From Prunella strophiata (Eukaryota > Chordata > Aves > Passeriformes > Prunellidae), in NCBI GenBank assembly GCA_036583965.1, contig JAZBQD010000034.1, forward strand, positions 9,571,040 through 9,635,039: DNA of 64,000 bases, written 5' to 3'. Positions 43,301 through 55,100 of the stretch are shown here, piece after piece (position 1 is the first letter of the stretch; each line of letters starts with the position of its first letter). Below the pieces are notes generated by a model that made no database searches, was not told the origin of the DNA, and saw only the letters and a program-made list of their open reading frames with translations. The position numbers and the translations under genes are program-made.

Positions 43301-46300
43301 GGAAATGAATCCCTCAGGATACTGCTTGGGATACTGAGGGTAAGAATTGCTCTTCACACCTGATTTTTATGACACAGATGAAGAGCACTGAAGCCTCTGG
43401 CAGTGCAGAGGATATTGCTGCAGACTGAGCCATGGGATAAAGTTATTCACTCAGTGCAAGAGCCTTTATCCATGTGCCATGGTGTCTGGAGGGATCCTGT
43501 CACCTGGGGCAGTTTCTACACCACACACTCCCCTCCCAGCCACAGAGAACATTCCTTCATCTCTTCCCAGCTGGCAGCCCCGGGTGGGCTCTGGTTGGTC
43601 CTTTTGCCCAGCCCCAGGCAGGTGGGAGGGATCTGAATGCACTGAGAATGTCCAACGGGGTGAACGCTTCGGGTTGCCGAATTGGAGCTCGATGAGGATA
43701 CGTGAGCAGTAGAGGCACGCCACGGATCGCAAGCGAAAAGATCATAAAAAGGGGCACTGTAGTTCAGGGTCGTCTGGGCTCGCATTTCGACCCAACCCCC
43801 TGCCCCCCTCCACCTGGACCGGGTCCCCTGTTCGCGCGTGCGCGTTCAGGGAGACCTCCGGGCGGTGCTCCTCCTCTCCTCTACTTCTCGCGGGTTGCGG
43901 ATAGGTGAGCCAGGCTTGGCCGACGACCCCAAGGCGGCCCCTCGGGGCGGCGAGGACGGTGGGGGCCGCCCAAACATTTCGGCCGCGGGGTATCTGACAC
44001 ATTACCGGTCTCCCTGGCGTTGGTTTGGCTACGCACTGGTCGCGGTCCCCCCCGGGGGTTGATTTATGGGGCCTCACACCGTATAGTGGATCGGGGGGGG
44101 TCGCGCGACTGTTTCATGGGAGCTATTGGGGCGTATTATACGAGTCCTCCCTCACTGCCCGTATGGGCATTGTCCTCCTCCCTTCCGAGTGTAACCGCAG
44201 GCCACTGGGTGCTTGCTGGCGGGGCTGGCTCCTCCGGTGCCGTTGCGGTGAAATAACAGGGGGGGTTGAGGGGGGGATCCCGCTCGGGGGGGGGACTGGA
44301 GGTCTTCCCTGCGGTGTGTGGGGATGAAGGCCAGCCAAAGTATGCAGGTGAGGTAGAGGAGGCAGGAGCGGGGAGGTTGAAAAGTAAGGAGGTGAAGTTA
44401 AATGAATTGGAATGATGAAATTTGAATTTGAAATGAAAGTTAGAACAAAGGAGAGAAAGAGGGCTGAAAAGTGCAAGGGCTATCAAAGCGGGAAAGCGGG
44501 GGGCGGGGCGGAAGTTCCTCCACCATAACACCCCTCATGGAACCTAGATGGCAGAAAAAGCCCTACCCCTTTAGCACCTGAGACGACCCTGGCAAAAAAA
44601 CACTATTTAGGAAAAAAAGAAAAAAGGGGGGAAGCAATAGAGGCAGCGTAAGAAGGACCAAGGGACGGAGAAGGAAGGGAAAAAGTGGAAGGAGGAAGGA
44701 TAGGCAAGGAATGAAGGAAGGAAGGAAGGGAAGGAAGGAAGGGAAGGAAGGAAGGGAAGGAAGGAAGGAAGGAAGGAAGGAAGGAAGGGAAGGAAGGAAG
44801 GAAGGAAGGAAGGAAGGAAGGAAGGAAGGAAGGAAGGAAGGAAGGAAGGAAGGAAGGAAGGAAGGAAGGAAGGAAGGAAGGAAGGAAGGAAGGAAGGAAG
44901 GAAGGAAGGAAGGAAGGAAGGAAGGAAGGAAGGAAGGAAGGAAGGAAGGAAGGAAGGAAGGAAGGAAGTAAGTCAGTCTTCAGTGAAGGCATTCAGGTAC
45001 CGGAAGGAGGAACAGTGCCGGGCATGCATTCCAAGGATTTTATTCAGTTACTTCCGTTCCTTCCTTCCTTCCTTCCTTCCTTCCTTCCTTCCTTCCTTCC
45101 TTCCTTCCTTCCTTCCTTCCTTCCTTCCTTCCTTCCTCCTTCCTTCCTTCCTTCCTTCCTTCCTTCCTTCCTTCCTTCCTTCCTTCCTTCCTTCCTCCTT
45201 CCTTCCTTCCTTCCTTCCTTCCTTCCTTCCTCCTTCCTTCCTTCCTCCTTCCTTCCTTCCTCCTTCCTTCCTTCCTTCCTTCCTTCCTTCCTTCCTTCCT
45301 TCCTTCCTTCCTTCCTTCCTTCCTTCCTTCCTTCCTTCCTCCTTCCTTCCTTCCTTCCTTCCTTCCTTCCTTCTTCCTTCCTTCCTTCCTTCCTCCTTCC
45401 TTCCTTCCTTCCTCCTTCCTTCCTTCCTTCCTTCCTCCTTCCTTCCTTCCTTCCTTCCTTCCTTCCTCCTTCCTTCCTTCCTCCTTCCTTCCTTCCTTCC
45501 TTCCTTCCTCCTTCCTTCCTTCCTTCCTTCCTCCTTCCTTCCTTCCTTCCTTCCTTCCTTCCTTCCTCCTTCCTTCCTTCCTTCCTTCCTTCCTTCCTTC
45601 CTTCCTTCCTTCCTTCCTTCCTTCCTTCCTTCCTTCCTTCCTTCCTTCTTCCTTCCTTCCTTCCTTCCTTCCTTCCTTCCTTCTTCCTTCCTTCCTTCCT
45701 TCCTTCCTCCTTCCTTCCTTCCTTCCTTCCTTCCTTCCTTCCTTCCTTCCTTCCTTCCTTCCTTCTTCCTTCCTTCCTTCCTTCCTTCCTTCCTTCCTCC
45801 TTCCTTCCTTCCTTCCTCCTTCCTTCCTTCCTTCCTTCCTTCCTTCCTCCTTCCTTCCTTCCTCCTTCCCTTGCCTCCATTCCCACACAAGACAATGCAT
45901 GCATGACTCTGTCCCTTAGGAAGGAAACATCTCCCCTCTCCAAATGTCCCATCTTTTTCCAAGACAAGGACCTCCACCCCCCTCCACTGCCATGTGCCCT
46001 CACTGGGCTGACCTTGGCTGTCTCTGTGGTCCAGGGATGCTGCAGAAGGAGCTGCTCCTGTGCATCCTGTGCCCCATGGAACTGCCAGAGTCCTGGCACA
46101 CAGCAGCAGCTCCAGGTGCTATTCTGGTTTAACACACTCAGCTCTGGCCACAGAAGCCTATAGATCTCTATCTATACACTCATATAGGCACTTGCTCTGT
46201 AGGTTTTCTGTTGCTCCAGGGGTGACTTCCTGAACATCCCCCAAGTGCAGGGCTTAGCAGCTTCTTGCTGAGCTGTCAGTCATCCTTCCCACGGCATGTG

Positions 46301-49300
46301 CAGTGCTCTCTCTCCAGAGAGAGGATGATGAAGGTGATGAAAGGCATTTTTGTTACTCTCACTTCCTGGACAGATGGGGGAAAAATTCCTTCCATCTCAG
46401 CTTTCCATGCAAAGGATGGATCCCCCTGAAGGCTGCTAAAGCAGGATGTCTGAAGTCCAGCCAGGAAAGGCTGGAATCACCATCTGACCCCAAATGAAGG
46501 TGAAGGATGTTTCAGACATGGCTTGTGACCCATCCTGCCCTAAGATGAACTCCAAGAGATGAAATGGGGTGAAGATCTGGCCTTAAATTGCAGTTTCACT
46601 GAACTGACAAATTCAGTGAAAGTTGATGGTCTTGACATGGCTGGGATGTCACAGGAAGGAAAAACAGTGACTTGGAAGCTGTGCCTGGTGAGAAGTCCTT
46701 GTATGCAGAAGACAAGAGATACCCAAGCCTTAATGATTTCAGACCCAAGTCTTAATGACCTGCAGGGTGCCACAGGTCATGTGAAATCACAGAGTCAGAG
46801 CTGGCAGATGACTCCAAAGTCTTCAGTTTGGGCTCTGTCCCTGGCCTGCTCCAAGTCTGGATGCTCAGCCATCCCAGTGCTGCAGCCCAGCTTGGCCATG
46901 CTCAGGGTGTCCTACCAGACCACCCCCTGACACAGCACCCACCATCCATAACCAGCAGGCACTTTGCCCCATTTCCAAACATTTCTTGGACTTCTGTGGT
47001 CAACCCAAACAGTGCCTCTTGCTGTCAAAATCCCCCTGGCAAAACCAAGAGAACCAAGACAAACCCCATTTCCAGAGGGACACGCTCTGTGCCACCTGAC
47101 ACAAACCCAGTGCACATCCAGAGCCAGGAAATGCTGGGGAGAGGAGATCCAGTGTTTTCACCCAAACATTGAGGACTTTGGCCTACTGAGGAAATGTAAG
47201 CAGGTTTTTTGGCAGAGCAGCAAGCTGGCCCCTTGCCCCAGCTACAGCTGTGCAGTATTTTTTGCAACGCGTACCAACTCACACATTTCAGTCTGTGCAC
47301 ACATTCCCCTCCAGCTCCCAGTTATCCCAAATAATCTGCAGCTAGGAAAACACGGAGGGCAGCACAGACAGGCAGCTGAGCTAGCTAGAAGCGGATATGA
47401 TTCAAACATATGGATAGAAAGATGACAATTTTCTGCCTCATTCCCAGCTTCCAACCCTCCTATGCCCCAGATACAAAACCTCCATGAAGTTCTTATCCGT
47501 GCTGGCCCTGCAGCCCCAAAAAGATCCAGCTCAAGTGGTGGGTGCTGTGGTGGGATCAACCTTGCCTGCCTGGCAGACACTCTGTGCTGGGCCTCTCCAC
47601 ACGGGTGCCTTTGCCAGTGACAAAATGTGGCACAGCGAGAAAATTCGTTGCGCTTGCAAGTTTTGCCTGTGCTCTGCTCGCAGGGGCTTTGCTGGATTTG
47701 GAGCTGTTTGCCTCCCCAGCCGTGCCTGGCACTCAGCACCCAAATCCTGCTGAAATGGCCCCACAGTCTCCAAGCAGCAAGTCCTGGGCCACCCAATTCC
47801 CACACGGGGGAGGAGAAGGGGGTGGTGGGGATTAAGTTCGAGTGGGGGTTGTCTGCCCCTGCCCATCCCCAGCTCCTGGGGGGATGCAGTGAGCAGCCCC
47901 AGCCCCACAGTGTGTCCACACTGGGCAAGAAGAAGCTGTTGCCACCACACAGGTGGAAGCAGCACCTTCCCCAGCTGGCTAAAATCAAGCTTTTATCTTT
48001 GGAAAAGGCGGCTGGAGCCGGGCAGACCTTCCCCAGACAGCCCTGCCATCCATCCACCCCGAGGGCAGCAGAACCAGCCCGTCCCACAGCCGGGTACCAC
48101 GGGGACTCCATCCATCCTGCCTGGAAAGTGCGTCCCGGCCCCATCGTGCCCGAAGCTGCTGGAACTCGCTGCGACCCCTCCCGGGCTGCAAGGTCCCGGG
48201 GACAGCCCCGCCGGGCCGGTGCCCCGAGCCAGCGGCCAGAGAAGGTCAAACGGCTCGGAGTGTCCCCGTGGGGTGGGCAGAGCGGGGAGGGCAGCGGAAC
48301 GAAACGGGGCCTTTGCCTGTCCCTTGCACAATCCGTAAAGGATCCATCCTGCTGGCTGCCAAGCCGAGGGACAGACCTCGTGTCCCCGGCATGGCCAGGG
48401 GAGGTCACGTCCCTGACGCAGGGGACTAGGGGACATCGCCTGGGAAGACGTTTTGGGGAGCTGGGAGGTGCGACCCTGCGAGCCCCGAGGAGGACCCCCA
48501 CGTCCCCGCTGTGTGTCCTCGCTGTGCCTCCCACGCCCCACATCGGACACCCGGGTGCCGGCGCAGGGAAGCGACACCTGCCCCGCTCATTCCTGGAGAC
48601 AAACCCCGCTCAGCCCCGCTGGGTGCGCCCCATCGCCCACCCTTCGCCCACCACCGCACCCACGGGACATCTGGGCATGCACTCCCGTTCCCCGCCGTGC
48701 TCCCCGCACCCCTAAACACCCCCTGCGCACTGCCATGCCCCGGCACCCCGGACACCGCCGGGTCCCGACAGCCCCGCTGCAGCCCCCTCTGCGTGCCCAC
48801 ACAACCTCCTGCCCTGGCACCCCCCGGCCCCCGCCCGGAGCCCCCCGGTCCCTGCCCCCCCTACCCCTCCAGCCGGACCGTACCCGCGGTGCCGGGTGCC
48901 GGTGCCGCCTCCCCGCGCAGCCCGACTGCACCGGGGCGGAGGCGGCGGGCAGGAAAGTTGCGGCAGCTCCGCCCTCGGAGCGGGCCCGGGGGGGCGGCGG
49001 GCGGGGGCCGGGGCGGGGGGTGGCGGGTCCCGCCGGCACTGCCCCTGCCCCGACAGACCGAGCGAGCCGGACGGGACGGGTTCCCCCCGCCCGGCCGCTC
49101 TGGCAGCCGCCCCGCCGCCCCCGATGTTCCTGCTCCGCCGCTTCTCGTCTCGGCTGGGTCTGCCCTGAGCCCGCTGCGGGGGCGGGGGAGAAGCCTGGGC
49201 ATCCCCTTACCCAGCCTGGGCATCCCCTTACCCAGCCCGGGGCATCCTCTTCCCACTCCGGGGCACCCCCTTATCCCATTCTGGGGCATCCCTCTCTCCC

Positions 49301-52135
49301 CACCCTGCACATTCCCCTTAACAGTCCTGAGCATGCTCTCACCCATCCCGGGACACCCCCTTACCCAGCCCCTCACCTTTTTCCCTCCTCTCCCCTGCAG
49401 CACCTTACGTTTCAGACTCTGCTGGGGGTGTGGGGCCTCCCCTCACCGCAGGTTTCCTCAGTGCCTAAAGTTTGGAGGCACTTGGAGGGAGGCAAAAATC
49501 CAGAGACAAAAATCCAGCACCGGTGTCACTGCCCTGGGGACCTCCTGGAAACAGCACTGATTCCCCTCTGCCAGGGCTGGTCTGCTCCCAGTCACAAGGG
49601 AGCCACAGACAATCCCTGGGGAGCCAGCATCACCTCCTGCCTCCCCCACCCCGCTGGGGCTGCAGAGCTCCCTGGCTGCGGGTGAGACTGGCCTCACCCC
49701 CTTCCCATGCCTGTCCACACCTCAGGATGAGCTCTTGGCTTGATTTTTTGCCTTTCTAATTTCCTTTCTTCCTGCCCCTCTGTGCTTTTTTGTGCTTTCC
49801 TGGTTTTTGAGGGAGCCTGGCGCTGGCTCTGCAACCCCCAGGGAGTGAAACCTTCCGTTTATTTGCACACCAGACAGAGAAACCAGTCCTGCCTCCTGCA
49901 TCTCCCAGCCTCTGCCTCTTCCCGCGGCTCCTGCGCTCCCCAGCCTGCCCTGAGAGGTGCCAAGCCAGCCCGGGCCGCCGTGCTGGATGTTTGAGAGCAG
50001 CCAGCCTGGCCTTGGGCTGCTGGATGGGGACCAAAGGGGACACCTAGGACCTGCCTGGGTGGCTCCACACAGCTCAAGGTGGGGCACACGTTTGGCTGCC
50101 CGGCTCCCAGGGCCAGCCCTGCACCACACGGGGTGTGGATGGATGCATCCTCTTCTCCTGAACAAGCTGGAAGAAGTGGAGGTTCCTGTACCCATAGACA
50201 GCTACAGAGGAGAGGAGCAAGTCCCTGACATCTCCCAGGGATGCTCCTGCTGCAGGAACAGCCCTGGTGCCACTTGTGAGGGCACCTGTCCCTTCCTCTC
50301 ACCTGCACTGGACCAAACCTCTCTTTCCCAAACCTGCAGCCTTTTGGGAGGTCCCAGACCTGCTCTCAGGACCCTCAGCACATCCTGCCTGCAGGCTCTG
50401 GAAAGTCTGACGGGTCCTGCAGGCAGTGGCTGGTGGTGATCTCACTTGGAGGGGGAGGAAACGGGACAGACAAACTCTTTCCAACAAACCTGTTGAGTTA
50501 CTTTAAAATTCCAGGCTGGCAGCAAAAGTGCTGGATGGCGGCGGGGATTAGGAAAATGCTGAGCCTGGACAGAGTCAGGCCTGACCTTTCCCCACCACAG
50601 AGCTGCCATCCCGGAGCAGTGAGAAATGGGAAGACTATTTGGGTCCATCTGGTTTGTGTGCTGAGCCCTGAAACACGATGCTGCTGGGGCAGCTGTGAGC
50701 CAAAGGGCTTGGCTGAGCTTCCCAGCCCGCGTCCCCTCCAGGAGCCGCTGGGTTTGAGGATGCCTGACACTGCAAAAAGGCTCGGAGTGGATTCTGGACA
50801 CCGGGTTCGTGTCAAGCATCCCCGTTCGGTCCCACCCAGGCCTGGGGGCTGCCTTGGGAAAGCTGAGCAGCAGCAGGCCGACAACGCCATCCCGTGGGGA
50901 CAGGGACAGAGCTGCCCCGGGGCTGCGCGGCAGTGAGATAACAGCCTGGGCAGGAGCAGAATAGGAAGGAGGGTGGAAGCTGGGGTTTAAAAATGGGTCC
51001 AATGCCTGTAAGAGGATGGGTTCTGTGGGAGCATCTCCCACAGGGAGGTGAGGCATTCCAGGCGTGGCAGCAGCCCCAGTAACCCTAGATATGAGCCTGT
51101 GTTTGTGTCACTGTGGCTGAAGGGACAGTCATGGGTGGAGAGGAATAGCTGTGGCACGGGGCTGTGAAGTGAGGCGATGGCAGGAGCCAACCAGCCTGAA
51201 ATAAAGTGCTTAGCTTTTAAACCAGGGGCTGACAAAATGGCCCAAAGCCATGTGAGGAATGCTTGGCCATCCCAAATCAATGGAGAAAAGGTGTCCCTGT
51301 CCCAGACAGTGCCACAGGAGCTGGTCCTGGTCACTCTTGGGCAGGATCCCACCAATCCCCATGGGCAGGGTGAGGGCTGGGAAGTCCATCCTGCTCATGC
51401 CCCACTGAGGGATGGGTTGAGTTCCTGGGACAGTGGGAACCCGCCTGCTGCCTTCCCACCCCCCTCCCGAGAAAAGCCACAGATTCCTCCTTATTTTTAA
51501 GGCCAGAGAGATCATCACAAGCTAAATTAGTCCCAGCAGCTCTGCTGGAAGCCTGGGACCTCTAACCCAGGGAAAGTCCTGCCCTGGGAAGAGCTGGGTG
51601 TTCTCACCAGGAGCACAGGAGTGCCTTTCTGGGGGGACAGTGGCCAAAGAGGGTTTCTCTTACCTGTTTTCCTTGGCTCAAAGGCAGGGTTGATGAGGAC
51701 CCGTTGGATCTTCACCACTTTCCACTCCTGGCTGGGATTGCCTGTGGGGCTGTCTGCTGTGGGGGGCAGCTCTGGGGCAGAGCCAGGGCACCTGGGGGGG
51801 GCTGCAGGCTCCTCTGCCAAGGCCAGGCTGCTGCCATTCAGTGGGGGTTGTGGTGCATCCCCATTGAGCACCCTGAGGTCCCTCTGGCAGCTCCCACTTG
51901 ATTTCCCTCCCAGCAGTCCTGTCTGTGCCTCCTCGCCTGGCTTGGAGGCTGGAGCATCCCAGAGCTGATGGCAGCTCTGCCCCCCTCTGCTCCCCCTCTC
52001 CTGCCAGCAGCCCCTGTCCCCCTCAGCGTCCCCCTTGGCTGTCCCACGGACACAGGGGGGCTGCTCAGCCTCGCCAGGCATGGGGCAGCTGGGCTGGGGG
52101 TGGAGGCAGAACTGCTGCAGCCTTGTCCTCAGCAT
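37334..52135 (-). CDS. SYNPO: Synaptopodin, 3 coding exons found, two frame breaks
   Basis: Synaptopodin is a proline-rich actin-associated protein of podocyte foot processes and the dendritic spine apparatus. It binds alpha-actinin and 14-3-3 and has PPxY motifs for WW partners. Minus-strand exons are 52135-51664 (N-terminus, ending [20 protein letters not shown]...KTG), 41200-39275 and 38078-37334. Exon 2/3 phases agree (G/GT) and join KTG to [20 protein letters not shown]. Exon 3 carries [82 protein letters not shown] and [12 protein letters not shown]. The last exon has [30 protein letters not shown] and [15 protein letters not shown], ending [15 protein letters not shown]. One extra base lies between RRRQRV (about 41070) and [10 protein letters not shown], and one near 37613-37616. 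Discounting both gives 1046 aa in phase. An internal start, ATG at 40981, corresponds to the shorter mammalian form. Confidence 0.88.
39119..39157. repeat. Poly(T) tract after the short SYNPO 3' end
   Basis: This is a nearly pure T run on the plus strand. In transcript sense it contains AATAAA (plus-strand TTTATT at about 39128-39133) inside an A tract. It lies about 90-125 bp after the VWKPSFYYK stop, so it could be the poly(A) site of the read-through isoform, or an old A-rich tail. Confidence 0.6.
39245..39275 (-). other. SYNPO: SYNPO alternative C-terminus by read-through of a splice donor
   Basis: At 39275 the exon 3 frame reaches CAG/GTGTGG. If the donor is used, exon 3 joins [12 protein letters not shown] in the last exon. 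If it is ignored, the frame continues as VWKPSFYYK and stops at 39245. The same choice exists in mammalian SYNPO, where the unspliced end reads VWKPSFCFK. Both C-termini are therefore encoded here, with the donor embedded in codons of the alternative tail. Confidence 0.8.
42560..42965 (-). promoter_or_regulatory. SYNPO: Intronic CpG island, candidate promoter of the short SYNPO form
   Basis: This CpG-dense block lies 1.4-1.8 kb upstream, in transcript sense, of SYNPO exon 3, whose internal ATG at 40981 opens the shorter isoform. Mammalian SYNPO has an alternative promoter for its short neuronal form. Position and composition suggest the same here, but no TATA box or initiator was identified. 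Confidence 0.35.
43640..44330. other. Unidentified CpG-rich block
   Basis: From about 43640 the sequence changes abruptly from ordinary intron to CpG-dense DNA with GATCGCAAGCGAAAAG, a TATA-like ATCATAAAAAGGGG at about 43740-43753, CGCGCGTGCGCG at about 43834 and several poly-G runs. No long conserved frame, tRNA primer-binding site or terminal repeat was recognised. It passes at about 44330 into purine-rich DNA leading to the GGAA satellite. It could be a diverged LTR or retroviral leader, a CpG-island remnant or an assembly join; I cannot choose. Confidence 0.4.
44709..44967 (+). repeat. (GGAA)n microsatellite
   Basis: About 260 bp of GGAA/GAAG repeats, pure from about 44757 onward, preceded by GGGAAGGAAGGAAG variants. 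It forms the left arm of an inverted arrangement with the (TTCC)n tract that starts at 45057. Confidence 0.95.
45057..45869 (+). repeat. (TTCC)n microsatellite with TTCCTCC interruptions
   Basis: About 810 bp of TTCC units are interrupted repeatedly by one-base losses (TTCCTCC) and occasional TTCTTCC. It is the reverse complement of the 44709-44967 tract, separated from it by about 90 bp of non-repeat sequence. The long open frames it creates are artefacts of a stop-free unit. Confidence 0.95.
46594..46621. repeat. Perfect 10-bp inverted repeat, 8-nt loop
   Basis: TTTCACTGAA and TTCAGTGAAA are exact reverse complements separated by CTGACAAA. No surrounding gene explains it, and a chance palindrome is possible in 64 kb. 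Confidence 0.7.
48030..49180. promoter_or_regulatory. Large intronic CpG island in SYNPO
   Basis: GC and CpG density rise from about 48030 and peak at 48860-49180. On the minus strand a donor-like CGCGG/GTACGG lies near 48890, so a first exon at about 49100-48891 feeding SYNPO exon 3 is possible. On the plus strand a short frame starting [11 protein letters not shown] ends at 49168, with no family match. It is probably an alternative SYNPO promoter or a divergent noncoding transcript; both are inferred. Confidence 0.35.
49190..49380. repeat. Degenerate CATCCCCTTACCCAGCC tandem repeat
   Basis: Units of about 20-30 bp built on GGGCATCCCCTTACCCAGCC repeat roughly seven times with increasing divergence, immediately after the CpG island. 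Confidence 0.7.
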
Positions 52136-52199
52136 CTTTCTTCAGTGATTTCCCTCAGTGGCACTCCACAGCCTTTCCAAGCAGCTCTGCATGGCCAGG

Positions 52200-55100
52200 G
52201 GGGTGGATCCTCCCTCAGAGCATGGGCAGCATGAGGGAGGGCAGCCACGAGCCCAGCAGGAGCTCAGCTTTGCTGCTCTTGCAGGAAGATCAGGCAGGAT
52301 GCCACAGGAGCAGGCAGGTTTTGGAGACCAGAATGAAGGGATGTGTCCAGGAGAGGCAGGCCAGCAAGGAGAGTTATGCAGGAATTTCTCTTTTCCAGCC
52401 AGAGGATCCAGCATCCAAAGACCTGTGTAAAGGGAAGGAGGAGTGTTGAGGATGCTTGTGCTTGCACTGATTTCCTATGGCCACAGAGCAGCTCCTGGCA
52501 ACCCCAGCCCAAACTCCAGCTCCAGCACTGCTTCTCATGAGGAAGGACCCCCTGAGATGCAATTTGGAAATGCTCTGACCCCACCACCGTGCTCACCACC
52601 CCAGCACCTCACCCATCCATCCTCACCCTGGGGACAGCACCCCTGGCCAGAGCCCTGTGCCAGCTCCCCCTGCTTTGCCAGCCCAGATGAGGCTGAGGCA
52701 CCCCTGGCAGTGCTCAGCACTGGGGCACCACTCCTCTGGAGCTGGGAGTGTTCAGCCAAGAGCCAAATCCTTGAGGATGTTGCTCAGAGTTATCAGGAAC
52801 AAAAAAGGAAAATTTCCAGCATCCAGCTAAACTGTGTTTAACCATTGAGTGACTCATGGGGTGTCAGGACAAGCTCAGACAGAACCACTTCCCTCCTGCC
52901 AGGCATAAATCCTGCTGGGATGATGAACCCACACACCAAGCCAGACAAGTTATCAGCTGGGAGAGGGGGATGTCACCTCTCCCGGGACAGGATATGGGTT
53001 ACAGTGTACGGAAATTCCTGTGAGTCCTTTACTCACACAGCATCACCCAGCCCTGCTCACAGCAAGGCTGGTCCTGGGAAGCACCTCCTGGGAGAGCCAC
53101 AGCACCCACAGCACGTGGACCATGATGGATTTCCCAGCCTAACAGGCAGCTGAGGAGGAAAAGGAGTTCCTGCTCATCCCAAACCCCTCCCTGAGTTACT
53201 GCGAGGTTTCTCAGTGAAATAAGAAAAAGCACCGGGTCAACATCACAGGTTAAGCTCTGGCAGGAATACACCCTGCAGCTTCCTCGAGGCTCACACAGCT
53301 TCTCTGCAAAACTTTTCCTGTCCTTAGCAAGGTTATTTTGGAAAAGAAGGCAGATTAGAAAGCAGGCACTCGGGCATTTCCCAAACACAAGGCTGCATTT
53401 TTTGGAGAACGCCCAACGGAAATCTTCTGCCCTTTTTGAAATCCTTCCTCCTGCCTCTCTCTGCTGTAATTATTCAGCACAGATTTGCAAAGAGAACCTG
53501 AGGAGAAAATGTCAATGTTTCTCTCTGAAAAAGAAATTTCACCCTCCTCTTTACGTAATTTGGGGGATCAATGGTTGCAGGAAGCCACCCACACCTTTCC
53601 TTAGAAACATGGCAAGTTGTTGGAGCTGGAGAGAGCTCGCTTATCTCAAATGAGGACAAAGAGAAAGTTGCCCAAAATAGCCCCAGCCCAGCGTGGGTGG
53701 GCAGAGAACCTCTCAGGGTGGATCTGCATCTCCCCACTCCCATTCCCTCTCCCTGTCCCTAGGGAGCAGGATTCTGGGGCTGCACGATCATGTCCATCCC
53801 ACACCAGAGCTGCCTTGGCAATTTGCTGAGGGAGCTGTACCTTCCTGAACAGGGGGAGCTGGTACCTCCCTGAACAGGGGGAGCTGGTACCTCCCTGAAA
53901 ACCATCTCCCAGCGCCGCCCCCTTCCATGCGGGAGCGCTTTCCTCACTCGGGATCTCCTGGGAGCGACGCCCACGGCCCCAGGGCTCCCCAGGCAAACCC
54001 CTCCTCGGTGAGACCCGAGCAGTGGCGTTCCCTGAGGACACACTGCTGGGACAGGGCCGCCCACAGCACCCAAATACTGAGTCAGGCATCTGCTGCCTCC
54101 TTCCCCCCAGGACACAGCTCCTGGAGGAATATTCATGAGTACCACGGATCTCTAGCAGAAGCAGCTGGGCTGATCCTGTCTGTTGGAACACCAGCCAGGT
54201 AGGATGGGTATAAATGCCTCGGGTGCATCACTGGGAATAACAAGCAGCCACAGCAGCCACAGCCACAAAACCAGGCTGAGATAGCCCCCACCTGCAAACA
54301 AAGGCTGCAAAGAGGGATGAGGGTCATTTCAGGCAGCATTTCAGGGGTGCAGCTCCAGAGGATGCCCAAGCTGGGCACTGGTGCCCAACTCAGAGTCTCA
54401 AGAAGCAGCTGCTCACTGTGCCCATCTGAGAGGCTCCTCATGCTTCCTGATGGCAACAAGTCCCTACGAGAAGCAGCAAAATGGTGCTGGGGAGGGAATA
54501 ACAATAACAACAACAAAAAATCCTTCAATTCACAAAGTGCTGAAATCTGGCAGCAAGGAGATCTTTTGCTCGACTTCTCTTCCTGCCCACTCGCTGGCGA
54601 GTGATGCACAGCCCCCCCACCTGCCTTTCTCACACCCTGTCACCCTGCCCCCCCAGCTATTGAAAGAAGGAAAACTAAAGTTAACTTTCCACGTCCCACA
54701 CAAATATTTTTGGCAGGCGTTGCTGGCATTCAGGCTGCTGAGCCCGGGGGAGACGGGGTCTGCTGAAAGTCTTTGTCTCCATCTGCTCCCGGCACCCGGC
54801 TGGGGGTCTGCAGTGCCTGGGCTGGTCTGTCCAGACACAGCGCAGGGGTAGGAGGTGGCACAGCTGTGAAAAAATGGGGGACACCTCCAGGACAGCCCTG
54901 GGGACCGTGAGTGGCCCAGCCACGGGAGTGCCATGAAGTGGGGGGGCAGATTCACACCCAAATTTTGGCTGTGTCCCCGCTCTCCCGTGTTGTTCTCAGC
55001 CACATCCCTGCCCCACGCTGGGTTTTCATCACCATGAAACGAGCCGGGGAGGGGTGTGAAAGCCGTCCCCAGCACAGCGGGGCTCTCGGGTTTCCCCGGG

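Larger units (their letters stand above)
41201..51663 (-). other. SYNPO: SYNPO large intron (10.5 kb)
   Basis: The intron is bounded by the donor CAG/GTAAGA at 51664/51663 and the acceptor CTCTGCCCAG before 41200. Besides the repeats and CpG-rich blocks listed separately, I saw no coding exon with family support. Long open frames near 47.2-49.7 kb on both strands overlap in several frames and follow GC richness, so they are not called. Confidence 0.7.

Noticed and set aside
43640..44330. Calling the CpG-rich block an endogenous retroviral LTR
   Set aside because: A TATA-like box is present, but I could identify no terminal repeats, primer-binding site, polypurine tract or viral reading frame.
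44603..46163. Long serine/proline/phenylalanine/leucine or lysine/glutamate/glycine-rich frames
   Set aside because: Pure translations of (TTCC)n and (GGAA)n on both strands, with no splice or domain support.
47242..49685. Overlapping 350-430-codon frames on both strands
   Set aside because: They follow the CpG island and overlap each other in several frames, with no conserved motif and no consistent splice sites.
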